DNA from: Vagococcus elongatus
Lineage (GTDB): Bacteria > Bacillota > Bacilli > Lactobacillales > Vagococcaceae
Reading direction: 5' to 3'
DNA: 64,000 nt
Assembly: GCF_003987645.1 (NCBI RefSeq)
Contig: NZ_NGKA01000004.1
Coordinates: 62,001 to 126,000 of the forward strand
Each line of letters begins with the position of its first letter. Position 1 is the stretch's first letter. The notes under the pieces were generated by a model that made no database searches, had not been told where the DNA came from, and worked only from the letters and a program-made list of their open reading frames with translations. The translations under genes were made by a program, and so were the position numbers. This document shows positions 19,574 through 28,094 of the stretch, one piece after another.

Positions 19574-20609
19574 ATTTGATAAACATGGCGTCGCCGAAAC
19601 TAAAAAAGCGATACTTTTCTGAGACAGCATGCTTATACGCTGAAAGCACCTGATCTCGTCCGGCAAAGGCACTAACCAGCATGACTAGCGTAGATTTGGG
19701 TAAATGGAAGTTTGTCACAAAGGCATCCACCACTTTAAACTCATACCCCGGCGTGATAAAAATCTCTGTCCAGCCGCTATCCCCCTGAATCTCACCGGAA
19801 AACTTCGAACCGATTGTTTCTAGGGTTCGAATACTTGTCGTGCCGACCGCAACAATCTTTCCCCCTTGGTGTTTCACATCATTTAATACTGCAGCTGCTT
19901 CATCAGTCAACTGATAAAATTCACTGTGCATGTGATGTTCGGCAATATTGACCACACTTACCGGGCGAAAAGTCCCGAGCCCCACATGAAGGGTCAGATA
20001 GACGAGCTTGATACCTTTTTTTTCGATTTTTTTTAGAAGTTCTTCTGTAAAATGCAGACCTGCCGTTGGCGCAGCCGCGGAACCATTTTCTTTTGCATAA
20101 ACAGTCTGATAACGGTTCGGGTCCTCTAACCGTGTTTTGATATAAGGGGGCAAAGGCATCTCCCCTAACGTCTCTAAAATTTCCAGAAAGACTCCTTGAT
20201 ACTGAAAATCAATGACCCGCCCGCCATGTTCTAATTCCTCAATCACTGTTGCCTGCAAATGACCATCCCCAAAAGAAATCACTGTGCCGACTTTTGCTCT
20301 TTTAGCTGGTTTGATCAGGGTTTCCCATCGGTCCCCTTGAATATTTTTCAATAGCAGAACTTCCAATTGTCCCCCTGTTGCCGGCTTGATACCGTAAATC
20401 CTAGCAGGCAATACCCGTGTATCATTCATCACCAAAGCATCTCCGGCATCCAGCTCGTCTATGATATCGGTGAAGTGCTTATCATGTATCTTTCCTGTTT
20501 TATGGTCAAGCATCAGTAATCGTGAAGCTTCACGATTTTCCAAAGGTGTTTGGGCAATCAATGTCTCTGGCAATTCAAAATCAAAATCATCTGTTGTATA
20601 TGTCTTCAT
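19572..20609 (-). CDS. queA: S-adenosylmethionine:tRNA ribosyltransferase-isomerase
   Basis: A 345-residue enzyme that moves ribose from S-adenosylmethionine to preQ1-tRNA, forming epoxyqueuosine. Family blocks seen: [14 protein letters not shown] at the start, [44 protein letters not shown] and the C-terminal [21 protein letters not shown]. It precedes tgt, but a plus-strand unit intervenes. GAGGGACG lies before the ATG, and an extended -10 TGATAAAAT lies upstream. Confidence 0.97.
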   Translation of the reverse strand: MKTYTTDDFDFELPETLIAQTPLENREASRLLMLDHKTGKIHDKHFTDIIDELDAGDALVMNDTRVLPARIYGIKPATGGQLEVLLLKNIQGDRWETLIKPAKRAKVGTVISFGDGHLQATVIEELEHGGRVIDFQYQGVFLEILETLGEMPLPPYIKTRLEDPNRYQTVYAKENGSAAAPTAGLHFTEELLKKIEKKGIKLVYLTLHVGLGTFRPVSVVNIAEHHMHSEFYQLTDEAAAVLNDVKHQGGKIVAVGTTSIRTLETIGSKFSGEIQGDSGWTEIFITPGYEFKVVDAFVTNFHLPKSTLVMLVSAFAGRDQVLSAYKHAVSEKYRFFSFGDAMFIK

Positions 20610-20686
20610 TTACGTCCCTCTATTTCTTCCATTAGTTCACTTTGCCATTTTATCATTAAAATCGGAAAAAGTAATAACAATTAATT

Positions 20687-20714
20687 TAAAAAGCCCTCTT
20701 CTAAGAGAGGACTT
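20687..20714 (-). terminator. Terminator after ruvB
   Basis: Stem-loop AAGTCCTCT / AAGAGGGCTT followed by TTTTT on the minus strand. Confidence 0.65.
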
Positions 20715-21713
20715 CTATTCCTTATAACGATAACCCAGATGAGCATACGCCCTCGGAGTCGCCACACGTCCGCGGGGAGTGCGTTGGATAAACCCTTTCT
20801 GAATAAGATAAGGTTCATACATATCCTCAACAGTTTCTGTTTCTTCACTGATGTTGACTGACAGTGTGCTTAAGCCTACAGGACCGCCGCCATATAATTC
20901 GATCATCGTCTTTAAAATTTTTTGATCCACATAATCCAAACCTTCTTGATCCACTCGCAAAATCGTCAAAGCTTTATCAGCGATTTTTTGATCCACGACG
21001 CCGTCACTTTCCACTTGGGCCACATCTCTGACCCTGCGGAGCAGCCGGTTGGCAATCCGTGGCGTCCCTCTTGAACGTCTGGCCAGTTCAAATGCACCTT
21101 CTTCGAGAATTTCTGTTTCAAAAATAGTTGCAGAACGAAGGACGATTTCCTGCAAATCTTCAATTTGATAATACTCCAGATGGGAAACAATCCCAAAACG
21201 ATCTCGCAGAGGAGCAGAAAGCATGCCCGCCCGGGTCGTTGCGCCCACAAGAGTAAACGGAGGTAATTCAAAATGAACAGGATGGGCACCGGAGCCTTGT
21301 CCTACCATAATATCCACATAATAATCTTCCATAGCAGAGTAAAGCATTTCTTCTACTATGCGGGGCAACCGGTGAATCTCATCAATAAATAAAACATCCC
21401 CCGGCTCAAGTTCATTTAATAAAGCAACTAAATCTCCCGGACGTTCAATGGCAGGACCACTCGTGGTTCGAATCTGAACACCCATCTCGTTGGCGATGAC
21501 CATCGCCAGTGTGGTTTTCCCTAACCCGGGAGGTCCAAATAAAAGCACATGGTCCAAAGCTTCCTGACGATTTTTCGCTGCTTGGATATAAATAGAAAGT
21601 TCTTCCTTCACTTTGTCCTGACCGATATACTGAGATAACCGCTGAGGACGTAAGGATTTCTCTTCAAATTCTTCTATCAGTTCCTCTGGAGATACTAAAC
21701 GTTCTTCTGTCAT
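20715..21713 (-). CDS. ruvB: Holliday junction branch migration helicase RuvB
   Basis: A 332-residue AAA+ motor that drives branch migration at RuvA-bound junctions. Seen: [14 protein letters not shown] (Walker A, about 58-67), [11 protein letters not shown] (Walker B), sensor 1 [18 protein letters not shown], and the C-terminal winged helix ([28 protein letters not shown]). It follows ruvA after 12 bases, so the pair forms one SOS-controlled unit. Confidence 0.98.
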   Translation of the reverse strand: MTEERLVSPEELIEEFEEKSLRPQRLSQYIGQDKVKEELSIYIQAAKNRQEALDHVLLFGPPGLGKTTLAMVIANEMGVQIRTTSGPAIERPGDLVALLNELEPGDVLFIDEIHRLPRIVEEMLYSAMEDYYVDIMVGQGSGAHPVHFELPPFTLVGATTRAGMLSAPLRDRFGIVSHLEYYQIEDLQEIVLRSATIFETEILEEGAFELARRSRGTPRIANRLLRRVRDVAQVESDGVVDQKIADKALTILRVDQEGLDYVDQKILKTMIELYGGGPVGLSTLSVNISEETETVEDMYEPYLIQKGFIQRTPRGRVATPRAYAHLGYRYKE

Positions 21714-21725
21714 GATCTTCCCTCA

Positions 21726-22340
21726 CTATTTTTTCATCAGTAAACTTAATCCCTGTCTTAAATAAGCATCGGTGGATGTTAAACTTTCGACTGCCAGTTC
21801 TTTTTCTATACGCTTCAGCTCTCTGCGACTGTATCCCAGTGCGGCTAAAGCTTCCATCGCTTCATCAAAATACTGATTATCAGAAACCGCCACCACAGGT
21901 TCGACGTTCTCTGTGGCATCTTTTAGCTCTCCAATAACCAAATCATCCAACTTGCCTTTCAAATCCAGAATCATTTGTTGGGCAGTTTTTTTTCCGACCC
22001 CTGGAAACTTTGTCAAATACTTGACATTTTCCGACTCCACAGCGTTAACAAGCCCTCCATGGTCTTCTCCTGCCATAATCGCCAAAGCACTTTTAGGTCC
22101 AATTCCTGAAACGCTGATTAGTTTGATAAATAATTGTTTTTCCTCGAAAGTTGAAAAACCATACAACAAGATAGCATCTTCTCTCACCGCTTGGTAAACA
22201 AAAACTTTTATTTCCTCTTTTTGTTGTGCCGCATAACGAAAAGGATTGGCGACAGCCAGCTGATAGCCGATACCTGCCGTTTCCAATACGATATAATAAG
22301 GACTGATAAACGTCACATAACCTTTTAAATATTCATACAC
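21726..22340 (-). CDS. ruvA: Holliday junction DNA-binding protein RuvA
   Basis: A 204-residue protein starting at GTG ([20 protein letters not shown]), chosen because GGAGGTG precedes it at proper spacing and the family starts this way; an in-frame ATG 21 codons upstream is preceded by no ribosome site. Domain I is the OB fold, domain II holds two helix-hairpin-helix motifs ([14 protein letters not shown] and [16 protein letters not shown]), and domain III the C-terminal helical part ([16 protein letters not shown]). It targets RuvB to four-way junctions. A LexA-like box lies just after the -10. Confidence 0.96.
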   Translation of the reverse strand: MYEYLKGYVTFISPYYIVLETAGIGYQLAVANPFRYAAQQKEEIKVFVYQAVREDAILLYGFSTFEEKQLFIKLISVSGIGPKSALAIMAGEDHGGLVNAVESENVKYLTKFPGVGKKTAQQMILDLKGKLDDLVIGELKDATENVEPVVAVSDNQYFDEAMEALAALGYSRRELKRIEKELAVESLTSTDAYLRQGLSLLMKK

Positions 22341-22359
22341 GCAGTTGCACCTCCAATTA

Positions 22360-22373
22360 AAAACATGCGTTCG
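22360..22373 (-). promoter_or_regulatory. LexA (SOS) box at ruvAB
   Basis: CGAACGCATGTTTT on the minus strand matches 13 of 14 positions of the Gram-positive LexA consensus CGAACRNRYGTTYG and overlaps the expected start of transcription. Confidence 0.75.
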
Positions 22374-22381
22374 CTTTTTTG

Positions 22382-22387
22382 ATTGTA
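22382..22387 (-). promoter_or_regulatory. Extended -10 of the ruvAB promoter
   Basis: TACAAT preceded by TGT; TTTTCA lies 17 bases upstream as a weak -35. The LexA-like box begins eight bases downstream. Confidence 0.6.
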
Positions 22388-22436
22388 ACATATTTCTACT
22401 CAAATGAAAAAAATCAAATGATTTTAGTTGAAGTTG

Positions 22437-23780
22437 TCAAGATTTTTTAAGCATGATCAGCAGTACTAGCAGTACTATAAGAAGCAAGCTGACGAGCAAT
22501 AAAAAGATGGTTACAGGCAACAGCAAATACAATAAAAGTAAAATCCCCAGCATCCCTATACCCATGCCGACAGCTTTACCGAGAGCTTGCGGATTAACCT
22601 TTCTCCCCTTGATTGTTTTGGGTAACAGGAAGAGAAATTTCCCCAAAAACAGAACTACCCCTAAAATTATCAGTAAAACAGCTATAACGGAAAATAGTTT
22701 TTCCAAAATAGTCAGACTGTGACCAGAAAAAACAGAGGACAGATCCGTCGATTTATCCAAGGTCACTGCTTCCTCACGGATAGTCTCCATAACTACATCC
22801 ATCAGACGAGAAGGGCTTGAAATCGTTCTGTCTAATGTGGGAGTCCAAATCATCAGCCCCAAAGAACCCAATTCGATGGATGCCAATGTTTTTTCTTTTA
22901 CTGTCAATTTATTATTGAAATAAAAAATTTCTCCATCAATGGCCACCTCATCCGCCATCGGTACTTCTGCCACTTTCTGAACGATATCCCGGTATGAATA
23001 AACGGCGCCGCTTTCAGCCTTTCCGTAAAAAGGAATGCCTGCCGCCAATTTATTCATGTGATTCCCGCCTAAAAGTTCATTCCAATAAAGCAGATTTTGC
23101 TCATGGAGCTCAAGAGGCGAGTGCTGCGGATATCCGTCGATTTGCGCATCATAAGACATGATATTGATCCAGTCAGCTTCTTTTAAACCTTCCGGCAGAA
23201 AATGCTGTCCCCAGTGCCCGCTTGGCTGACCATTAGCCGCAATACCTGTAGGAACAGTAATTGACAACGTCGCCGAATCAGCTAGCTTTTTGTTCAGTTT
23301 TTTTATAAACAAGGCAAATTGTTCCGCCTGTTCTTCTGAGGGATATTCCCAATCGATATCCACATTATCTATGTCGAACTTTTTAACAAAGCTCAAAATT
23401 TCTTCGATAAATTTTTCTTGGTTATCCGCCTTCGTAGCTTCTGCAAAATTCTCGCTTAGTCCCCAGCCGCCGATGCTTACACCTACCCTGACATTGGAGT
23501 TGTGAGCCTCCTTAACCAAGCCATGCAGCTGTTCCTCACTGCCGCTCTCCGAAAACGACAACGTCCCGTCCGGCTCAGGAATCAACGAAAAATAGTTCAC
23601 ATCAGTAAACATCTCTAAATCTACTGTATCTTCTAGCCTTGCCAAGTCATAGTCAGGCAAATAACCGATTAATCGAAAACCCTCTGCCTGTACGTCGGCT
23701 GATGGTAACAAAAAAAAGACGACGACCACTATCACTGCCAAAAAGCAGGGATACAGTCTCTGTCGAATAGACTTTTTCAT
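22437..23780 (-). CDS. GH18 family glycosidase with C-terminal membrane segments
   Basis: A 447-residue protein with a signal peptide or anchor (FLAVIVVVVFFLLPSADVQAEG), then a glycoside hydrolase 18 barrel. The catalytic motif DNVDIDWE (about residue 140) carries the acid Glu, and VGVSIGGWG and INIMSYDAQIDG are further GH18 strands. Unusually, after about residue 345 there are roughly three hydrophobic helices with a short basic loop (KTIKGRKVNP). It is therefore probably held at the outer membrane face. The substrate could be chitin-like, N-glycan or wall glycan; the family alone does not tell. It is monocistronic, with TATAAT 35 bases before the ATG. Confidence 0.85.
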   Translation of the reverse strand: MKKSIRQRLYPCFLAVIVVVVFFLLPSADVQAEGFRLIGYLPDYDLARLEDTVDLEMFTDVNYFSLIPEPDGTLSFSESGSEEQLHGLVKEAHNSNVRVGVSIGGWGLSENFAEATKADNQEKFIEEILSFVKKFDIDNVDIDWEYPSEEQAEQFALFIKKLNKKLADSATLSITVPTGIAANGQPSGHWGQHFLPEGLKEADWINIMSYDAQIDGYPQHSPLELHEQNLLYWNELLGGNHMNKLAAGIPFYGKAESGAVYSYRDIVQKVAEVPMADEVAIDGEIFYFNNKLTVKEKTLASIELGSLGLMIWTPTLDRTISSPSRLMDVVMETIREEAVTLDKSTDLSSVFSGHSLTILEKLFSVIAVLLIILGVVLFLGKFLFLLPKTIKGRKVNPQALGKAVGMGIGMLGILLLLYLLLPVTIFLLLVSLLLIVLLVLLIMLKKS

Positions 23781-23812
23781 AAATAATATCCTTTCTAAAC
23801 AAGGTTTTATTC

Positions 23813-23818
23813 ATTATA
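23813..23818 (-). promoter_or_regulatory. -10 of the GH18 gene promoter
   Basis: TATAAT on the minus strand, with TGTACA 18 bases upstream as a possible -35. Confidence 0.5.
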
Positions 23819-24085
23819 CCAAACCCCATTAACTTGTGTACATTTCTCCGCTTCTTTTTATCACTTCCTTCATTTTCACCGCGTTAACCCGTAAATTTAA
23901 AATAATCTCTAAAGAAAATTTTTACGGGTTCCAAAATCTGTTAAAGTTTTGTATGATTAGTAACATAATCTTTTTAGTTCACTGGTTGCTTATTTTCAGC
24001 AACGCACACTACCTTGTGTTTCAAGGAGAACTCTAAAAATTACAACGCATTTTTAATATAAAATATTTTAAACAAGGAGTACACT

Positions 24086-24925
24086 ATGACAAACGCAATG
24101 AAAGATTGGTTATTAAGATTTATCAAGGGAATGTTTATCGGTTCTGGATTTATTTTGCCGGGGGTCAGCGGCGGGGCTTTGGCAGCTATTTTTGGTATTT
24201 ATGAAAGAATTATTTCATTTTTAGCTCACATCACACGAAATTTTAAAGAAAATGTGCTGTTTTTTATTCCTGTAGGTCTTGGAGGCCTGTTTGGGATGTT
24301 TATTTTATCCTTTGGAGTCAGTTTTGCACTAGGTAATTATCAAACCATTGTTTTATGGTTTTTTGTAGGCTGTATCCTTGGGACTGCGCCTGCCTTGTGG
24401 AAAGAAGCTGGTAAAAACGGCAGAACAAACCGTGACATCATCATCATGGCAGTAACCTTTGTAGCGGCAGTTATTTTCCTGTATGTTATTGAAGATTCTA
24501 TCGGCGGAAGTTTAACACCGAGCTTTTTAAATTGGGTGATGTCTGGAGCATTGATTGCGCTTGGGGTCATCGTCCCCGGTCTAAGTCCTTCTAATTTTTT
24601 AGCTTTCTTTGGATTATATAAACCAATGTCAGACGGCATTAAAACTTTGGATTTCAGTGTCTTAATACCTTTGGCAATCGGCGGGGTCATTTGCCTTCTA
24701 AGTTTATCCAAAATCATGGACGCTATTTTCCAACGGGCGTATCCGCAAATGTTCCATTTTATTTTAGGTGTGGTCTTTGCTTCAACCATTATGATTATCC
24801 CTGCAAATTTCAGTGTTGACTACGCTGGATTTGGCTGGTTGCAATATCTCTGGTGTGTCATCAGCTGTGTTGCGGGAGCCGCCTTAGGAAAATGGATGAG
24901 CCGGTTAGAAGAGACGTATAAATAA
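24086..24925 (+). CDS. DUF368 polytopic membrane protein
   Basis: A 279-residue protein with about eight hydrophobic segments. The family signatures GSGFILPGVSGGALAAIFGIYERII near the start and GVIVPGLSPSNFLAFFGLY in the middle form an internal repeat (PGVSG / PGLSP) typical of DUF368. Members of this family have been linked to undecaprenyl-phosphate recycling in some Gram-positive bacteria (PopT-type); whether that holds here is inference. AAGGAG precedes the ATG, and it ends at a bidirectional terminator. Confidence 0.85.
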   Translation: MTNAMKDWLLRFIKGMFIGSGFILPGVSGGALAAIFGIYERIISFLAHITRNFKENVLFFIPVGLGGLFGMFILSFGVSFALGNYQTIVLWFFVGCILGTAPALWKEAGKNGRTNRDIIIMAVTFVAAVIFLYVIEDSIGGSLTPSFLNWVMSGALIALGVIVPGLSPSNFLAFFGLYKPMSDGIKTLDFSVLIPLAIGGVICLLSLSKIMDAIFQRAYPQMFHFILGVVFASTIMIIPANFSVDYAGFGWLQYLWCVISCVAGAALGKWMSRLEETYK

Positions 24926-24946
24926 CCGAGTCGGAAATAAAAATTT

Positions 24947-24987
24947 AAAAACACGATAGAGCCTAAATAAATGGCCTATCGTGTTTT
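24947..24987. terminator. Bidirectional terminator between the DUF368 gene and deoC
   Basis: AAAACACGATAG(A)GCC pairs with GGC-CTATCGTGTTTT; A and T runs on both sides let it serve both convergent genes. Confidence 0.88.
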
Positions 24988-25019
24988 TTGATTTAATTTT
25001 TAAACTTTATTTGTTCCGC

Positions 25020-25688
25020 CTAGTATCCTGAGTCTTTTATTTTTTCTCCTGAAACAATCGCCACACCTGCACTGGCCCCGATTCTAGAAGCCCCGGCTGC
25101 CACCATTTCTTCCACGTCTTCTTTCGAGTGGATACCGCCGGATGCTTTAACCTGCGCCTGACTTCCGACCGTCTTCTTCATCAATTTCACATCTGCGGCT
25201 GTTGCTCCCCCAGTGGAAAATCCAGTAGATGTTTTTACAAAATCTGCTCCGGCTTCCACAGCCAATTCACAAGCTTTGATTTTCTCTTCATCAGTCAGCA
25301 AGGCTGTTTCAATAATAACTTTTACTAAAGCTTTGCCTTTAGCCGCACCGACAACCCCTTGAATATCATTTAACACTTGGTCATACTGGCCACCTTTTAA
25401 AGCGCCGATGTTGATAACCATGTCAACTTCACTTGCACCATTTGCAATAGCTTGGGCTGCTTCAAATGCTTTTGTTTCCGCAGCGTTCGCTCCCAAAGGA
25501 AATCCTATCACCGTGCAAACCTTCACTTGGCTGTCTTTCAATTGCTCTGCGGCCAGCGGTACCCAAACCGGATTGATACAAACTGAAAAAAATCCATAGT
25601 CTTTCGCTTCAGAAACTAAGGTCAAAATATCTTCCTCAGTAGTTTCTGCTTTCAATGCTGTATGGTCGATCAATTTTGCTAAATCCAT
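25020..25688 (-). CDS. deoC: Deoxyribose-phosphate aldolase
   Basis: A 222-residue class I aldolase that splits deoxyribose 5-phosphate into acetaldehyde and glyceraldehyde 3-phosphate. The Schiff-base lysine is in [16 protein letters not shown] (about residue 154), with the second active-site lysine in AQVKASGGI. Start [14 protein letters not shown] is typical. The gene follows deoR but has its own promoter and palindromic operator, so it is probably induced by deoxynucleosides. Confidence 0.97.
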   Translation of the reverse strand: MDLAKLIDHTALKAETTEEDILTLVSEAKDYGFFSVCINPVWVPLAAEQLKDSQVKVCTVIGFPLGANAAETKAFEAAQAIANGASEVDMVINIGALKGGQYDQVLNDIQGVVGAAKGKALVKVIIETALLTDEEKIKACELAVEAGADFVKTSTGFSTGGATAADVKLMKKTVGSQAQVKASGGIHSKEDVEEMVAAGASRIGASAGVAIVSGEKIKDSGY

Positions 25689-25721
25689 TTCTATTCCTTC
25701 TTCCCATGTCTTAATATCCTA

Positions 25722-25750
25722 AGTATAGCCCGACGCAGAACAAATGTAAA
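25722..25750 (-). promoter_or_regulatory. deoC promoter
   Basis: TTTACA, 17 bases, TATACT on the minus strand between deoR and deoC. Confidence 0.8.
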
Positions 25751-25760
25751 ATTTATTCTG
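25736..25760 (-). promoter_or_regulatory. Candidate DeoR operator at deoC
   Basis: A 25-bp imperfect palindrome with half-sites CAGAATAAA and TTTGTTCTG (one mismatch in nine, seven-base centre) overlaps the -35 hexamer, a repressor-like position next to the regulator gene. Confidence 0.6.
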
Positions 25761-25784
25761 AACGTTTTTTCTCTGAATGCTCGT

Positions 25785-26720
25785 CTATTTGAGTAATTGT
25801 TCCGCCGTCTGATAATCTGTCACCAGAACATTGGCATAATTTCCAGATAAAGCACCTTTGATTGCCTGAACTTTATGCTTTCCGCCCGCGACAAGAAGGG
25901 ATGTCTCTTTTTTCTTTAATTCATCCAACTCGATCCCGATTGTCCGCTGATTAACAGCATCATGAACGATTTTTCCTTGCACATCAAAAAATCTAGAACA
26001 GATATCTCCCACTGCTGTCTGTTGTATCTGATTTTTTTCCTCTTCATCCAAGTACCCTAAACGAAACAACAACGCTTCATCTCTGACGGTTCCAACTGTA
26101 AAAATAGCCATATTGGCTTTTTCTCCTAAAGATACCAAACGTTGGATATGCCGGTCCTGTTCTACCATTTCTTTAACTTCTCTCTTATCAAAAATAACCG
26201 GCAATGGCAGTGGCAGTCCTTCGGCTTGAAATCTTTGCGCGAATAAAGAGAGTGCTTCATGGGCATAATTATCTACTTGCGAATGAGTCATGCTGCCTTT
26301 TAATTGCACGACTTGGATATTATCAATAATTTGAGGCGTTATTTTTTTAGCTACCTCATACAGTGTCGTCCCCCAGCTGATGCCGATGATATCCCCGCTT
26401 TTAACATGCTGGTCAATATAGCGGGCAGCTGCTTTGCTGATTTCATCAACAATCAAAGGATAATTTTCACTCGTTGTCTGTGCGACAATGACCTCTTTCA
26501 AGTCAAACTTTTCTTTCAGCTGCTCGGATAAAATTTCTGCCCCTGTGAAAGGATTCCTAATAGTAATTTGAACAAAGTCTTTCTCTTTGGCATGTTTCAG
26601 CAGACGGGAAACTGTCGGTCGGGAAATAGCAAGTTCTTCAGCAATTTCCTGCTGACTATATTCCATCTGATAATACAATCGAGCTGCTTCTATACTTAAC
26701 TGGTCTTTCTGCTTGTCCAT
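25785..26720 (-). CDS. deoR: SorC-family deoxyribonucleoside regulator
   Basis: A 311-residue regulator. The N-terminal helix-turn-helix (YSQQEIAEELAISRPTVSRLLKHAKEK, residues 20-47) is followed by a SorC-type sugar-binding domain (GISWGTTLYEVAKKI; VVQLKGSM). The Bacillus subtilis DeoR repressor is of this family and length and binds deoxyribose 5-phosphate. The adjacent deoC and the palindrome on its promoter support that role; a regulator for another sugar phosphate is the alternative. Confidence 0.85.
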   Translation of the reverse strand: MDKQKDQLSIEAARLYYQMEYSQQEIAEELAISRPTVSRLLKHAKEKDFVQITIRNPFTGAEILSEQLKEKFDLKEVIVAQTTSENYPLIVDEISKAAARYIDQHVKSGDIIGISWGTTLYEVAKKITPQIIDNIQVVQLKGSMTHSQVDNYAHEALSLFAQRFQAEGLPLPLPVIFDKREVKEMVEQDRHIQRLVSLGEKANMAIFTVGTVRDEALLFRLGYLDEEEKNQIQQTAVGDICSRFFDVQGKIVHDAVNQRTIGIELDELKKKETSLLVAGGKHKVQAIKGALSGNYANVLVTDYQTAEQLLK

Positions 26721-26780
26721 TTATCCACGACCCTTCTTTCTCTATTATCTCTGATGACTCCCGATTTCACAACAAAATTA

Positions 26781-26812
26781 AAAGGACCGACACATCCCGT
26801 GTCAGTCCTTTT
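26781..26812 (-). terminator. Terminator of the UPF0145 gene
   Basis: Stem AAAGGACCGACAC / GTGTCAGTCCTTT with five-base loop, then TTTTAATTTT on the minus strand. Confidence 0.8.
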
Positions 26813-26816
26813 GGTT

Positions 26817-27140
26817 TTAAACGCTTAAAACTACAGCCGTTCCGCTGCAAGTAACCATCAGCATGCCATTATCTGATCCTAAGACTTCATAATCCATCTT
26901 TGTTCCGATAACTGCATCAGCTCCCAGATTTTCGGCACGTCTGCCCATTTCAGCCAACGCCTCTTCTCTAGCCTGCAGCAATTCATTTTCATAACCCTTG
27001 GAACGTCCGCCAAACATATTTCGTAAGCCCGCCCCCATATCTTTAAACATATTAATCCCTGTGATAACTTCTTCAAAAACTATCCCATGGTAGGATTCGA
27101 TTTCTCTACCAACAATTTCATTTGTTGTTGTAATAATCAT
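26817..27140 (-). CDS. UPF0145 (YbjQ-like) protein
   Basis: A small soluble protein of about 107 residues. The block [35 protein letters not shown] is diagnostic of the YbjQ/UPF0145 family, which forms pentameric rings and is sometimes labelled heavy-metal-binding; no function is established. I prefer the second ATG ([11 protein letters not shown]) because GGAG is nine bases ahead and the family starts so; an ATG two codons upstream is possible. Divergent from the nitroreductase gene. Confidence 0.85.
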   Translation of the reverse strand: MIITTTNEIVGREIESYHGIVFEEVITGINMFKDMGAGLRNMFGGRSKGYENELLQAREEALAEMGRRAENLGADAVIGTKMDYEVLGSDNGMLMVTCSGTAVVLSV

Positions 27141-27236
27141 GTTCATGATCTCCTTTTTTATTGATTATTTACAGTATACACCATTTTTCTCCATTGACTA
27201 TACAACCTAAGGATGAAAATAAAAGCATATTTCTTT

Positions 27237-27253
27237 ACTTACATTTTGTAAGT
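27237..27253 (+). promoter_or_regulatory. Palindromic operator before the nitroreductase gene
   Basis: ACTTACATTTTGTAAGT, a perfect 6+6 inverted repeat with a five-base centre, extendable to nine bases per arm with little loss. It lies just upstream of a TATACT -10 (27258-27263), in the -35 region. The shape recalls HxlR- or MarR-type redox or quinone sensors; the regulator is not in this window. Confidence 0.65.
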
Positions 27254-27257
27254 GAAG

Positions 27258-27263
27258 TATACT
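27258..27263 (+). promoter_or_regulatory. -10 of the nitroreductase promoter
   Basis: TATACT adjoining the palindrome; the -35 would be within it (TTACTT). Confidence 0.6.
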
Positions 27264-27297
27264 AAAAACTAGCTTAATTAAAGGAGAGAATACAACA

Positions 27298-27894
27298 ATG
27301 ACTAATTTTATCAATACTTTAAAAAAGAGACGCTCTATTTATACTATCGGCAGAGATATCGACTTATCAGAAAAAGAAGTTGAAACTTTGATCCGCCAAG
27401 CTGTAAAGGAAAGTCCTTCTGCTTTTAACTCACAAACATCACGTGTCCTTATTTTGTTTGGTGAAGCACACGAAAAACTTTGGGAAATCGTAGAAAATAC
27501 ATTAGAACCTCTAACACCGCCAGAGGCATTCCCTAACACTCAAGCTAAACTTGCAGGCTTTTCTGCCGGCGTGGGAACTGTTTTGTTCTTTGAAGATCAA
27601 GCAGTCGTGAAATCTTTACAAGAACAATTTGCTTTGTATGCTGATAACTTCCCAGTCTGGGCAGAACACTCTACCGGTATCGCTCAACATTCTGTTTGGG
27701 TTGCTTTGAGTGAAATCAATATCGGCGCCAGTCTGCAACATTACAATCCAATCATTGACCAAGAAGTTGCTGAAACATGGGAACTTCCAAAAACTTGGAA
27801 ACTGACAGGACAAATGCCTTTCGGCTCTATTGAATCTCCTGCTGGGGAAAAAGAATACATGGACGACGATGCTCGTTTCATGACATTCAACTAA
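27298..27894 (+). CDS. Nitroreductase family oxidoreductase
   Basis: A 198-residue FMN-dependent NAD(P)H oxidoreductase of the type often named YdgI/YodC-like or arsenic-resistance-linked nitroreductase. Seen: RRSIYTIG near the start (FMN phosphate contact), SPSAFNSQTSRVLIL, the central SVWVALSEINIGASLQHYNP, and the late LTGQMPFGSIESPAGEKE. AAAGGAGAG precedes the ATG. The palindrome on its promoter suggests induction by electrophiles or quinones. True substrates unknown. Confidence 0.9.
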   Translation: MTNFINTLKKRRSIYTIGRDIDLSEKEVETLIRQAVKESPSAFNSQTSRVLILFGEAHEKLWEIVENTLEPLTPPEAFPNTQAKLAGFSAGVGTVLFFEDQAVVKSLQEQFALYADNFPVWAEHSTGIAQHSVWVALSEINIGASLQHYNPIIDQEVAETWELPKTWKLTGQMPFGSIESPAGEKEYMDDDARFMTFN

Positions 27895-27906
27895 AATATC
27901 AACAGA

Positions 27907-27940
27907 CAAAAAAAACGCGTAGAATTTACGCGTTTTTTTT
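27907..27940. terminator. Bidirectional terminator after the nitroreductase gene
   Basis: AAAACGCGTA / TACGCGTTTT stem with long A and T runs on both sides. Confidence 0.88.
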
Positions 27941-28033
27941 GCCTTCAAAATTAATATTTTTTACTTGACTCATCAAGTGTCGCACTTGAAGATGGTCCAA
28001 CTTCCCATTTTTAATAACATGGCTAACGTCCAT
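27926..28033 (-). pseudogene. Small unassigned reading frame, possibly a gene remnant
   Basis: A 35-codon frame (MDVSHVIKNGKLDHLQVRHL and on) runs into the terminator stem. Its residue use looks protein-like, but there is no ribosome site before the ATG and I recognise no family. It may be the tail of a lost gene or chance. Confidence 0.2.
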
Positions 28034-28094
28034 CTACTTGTCTCGTTTTTTCTTTGACATCACTTTTATAAATGTGACAATCCAATAGCCTCAA

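Noticed and set aside
23836-24036. 66-codon plus-strand frame between the GH18 and DUF368 genes
   Set aside because: It begins at a GTG without ribosome site inside the GH18 promoter region and has a composition typical of AT-rich non-coding DNA.
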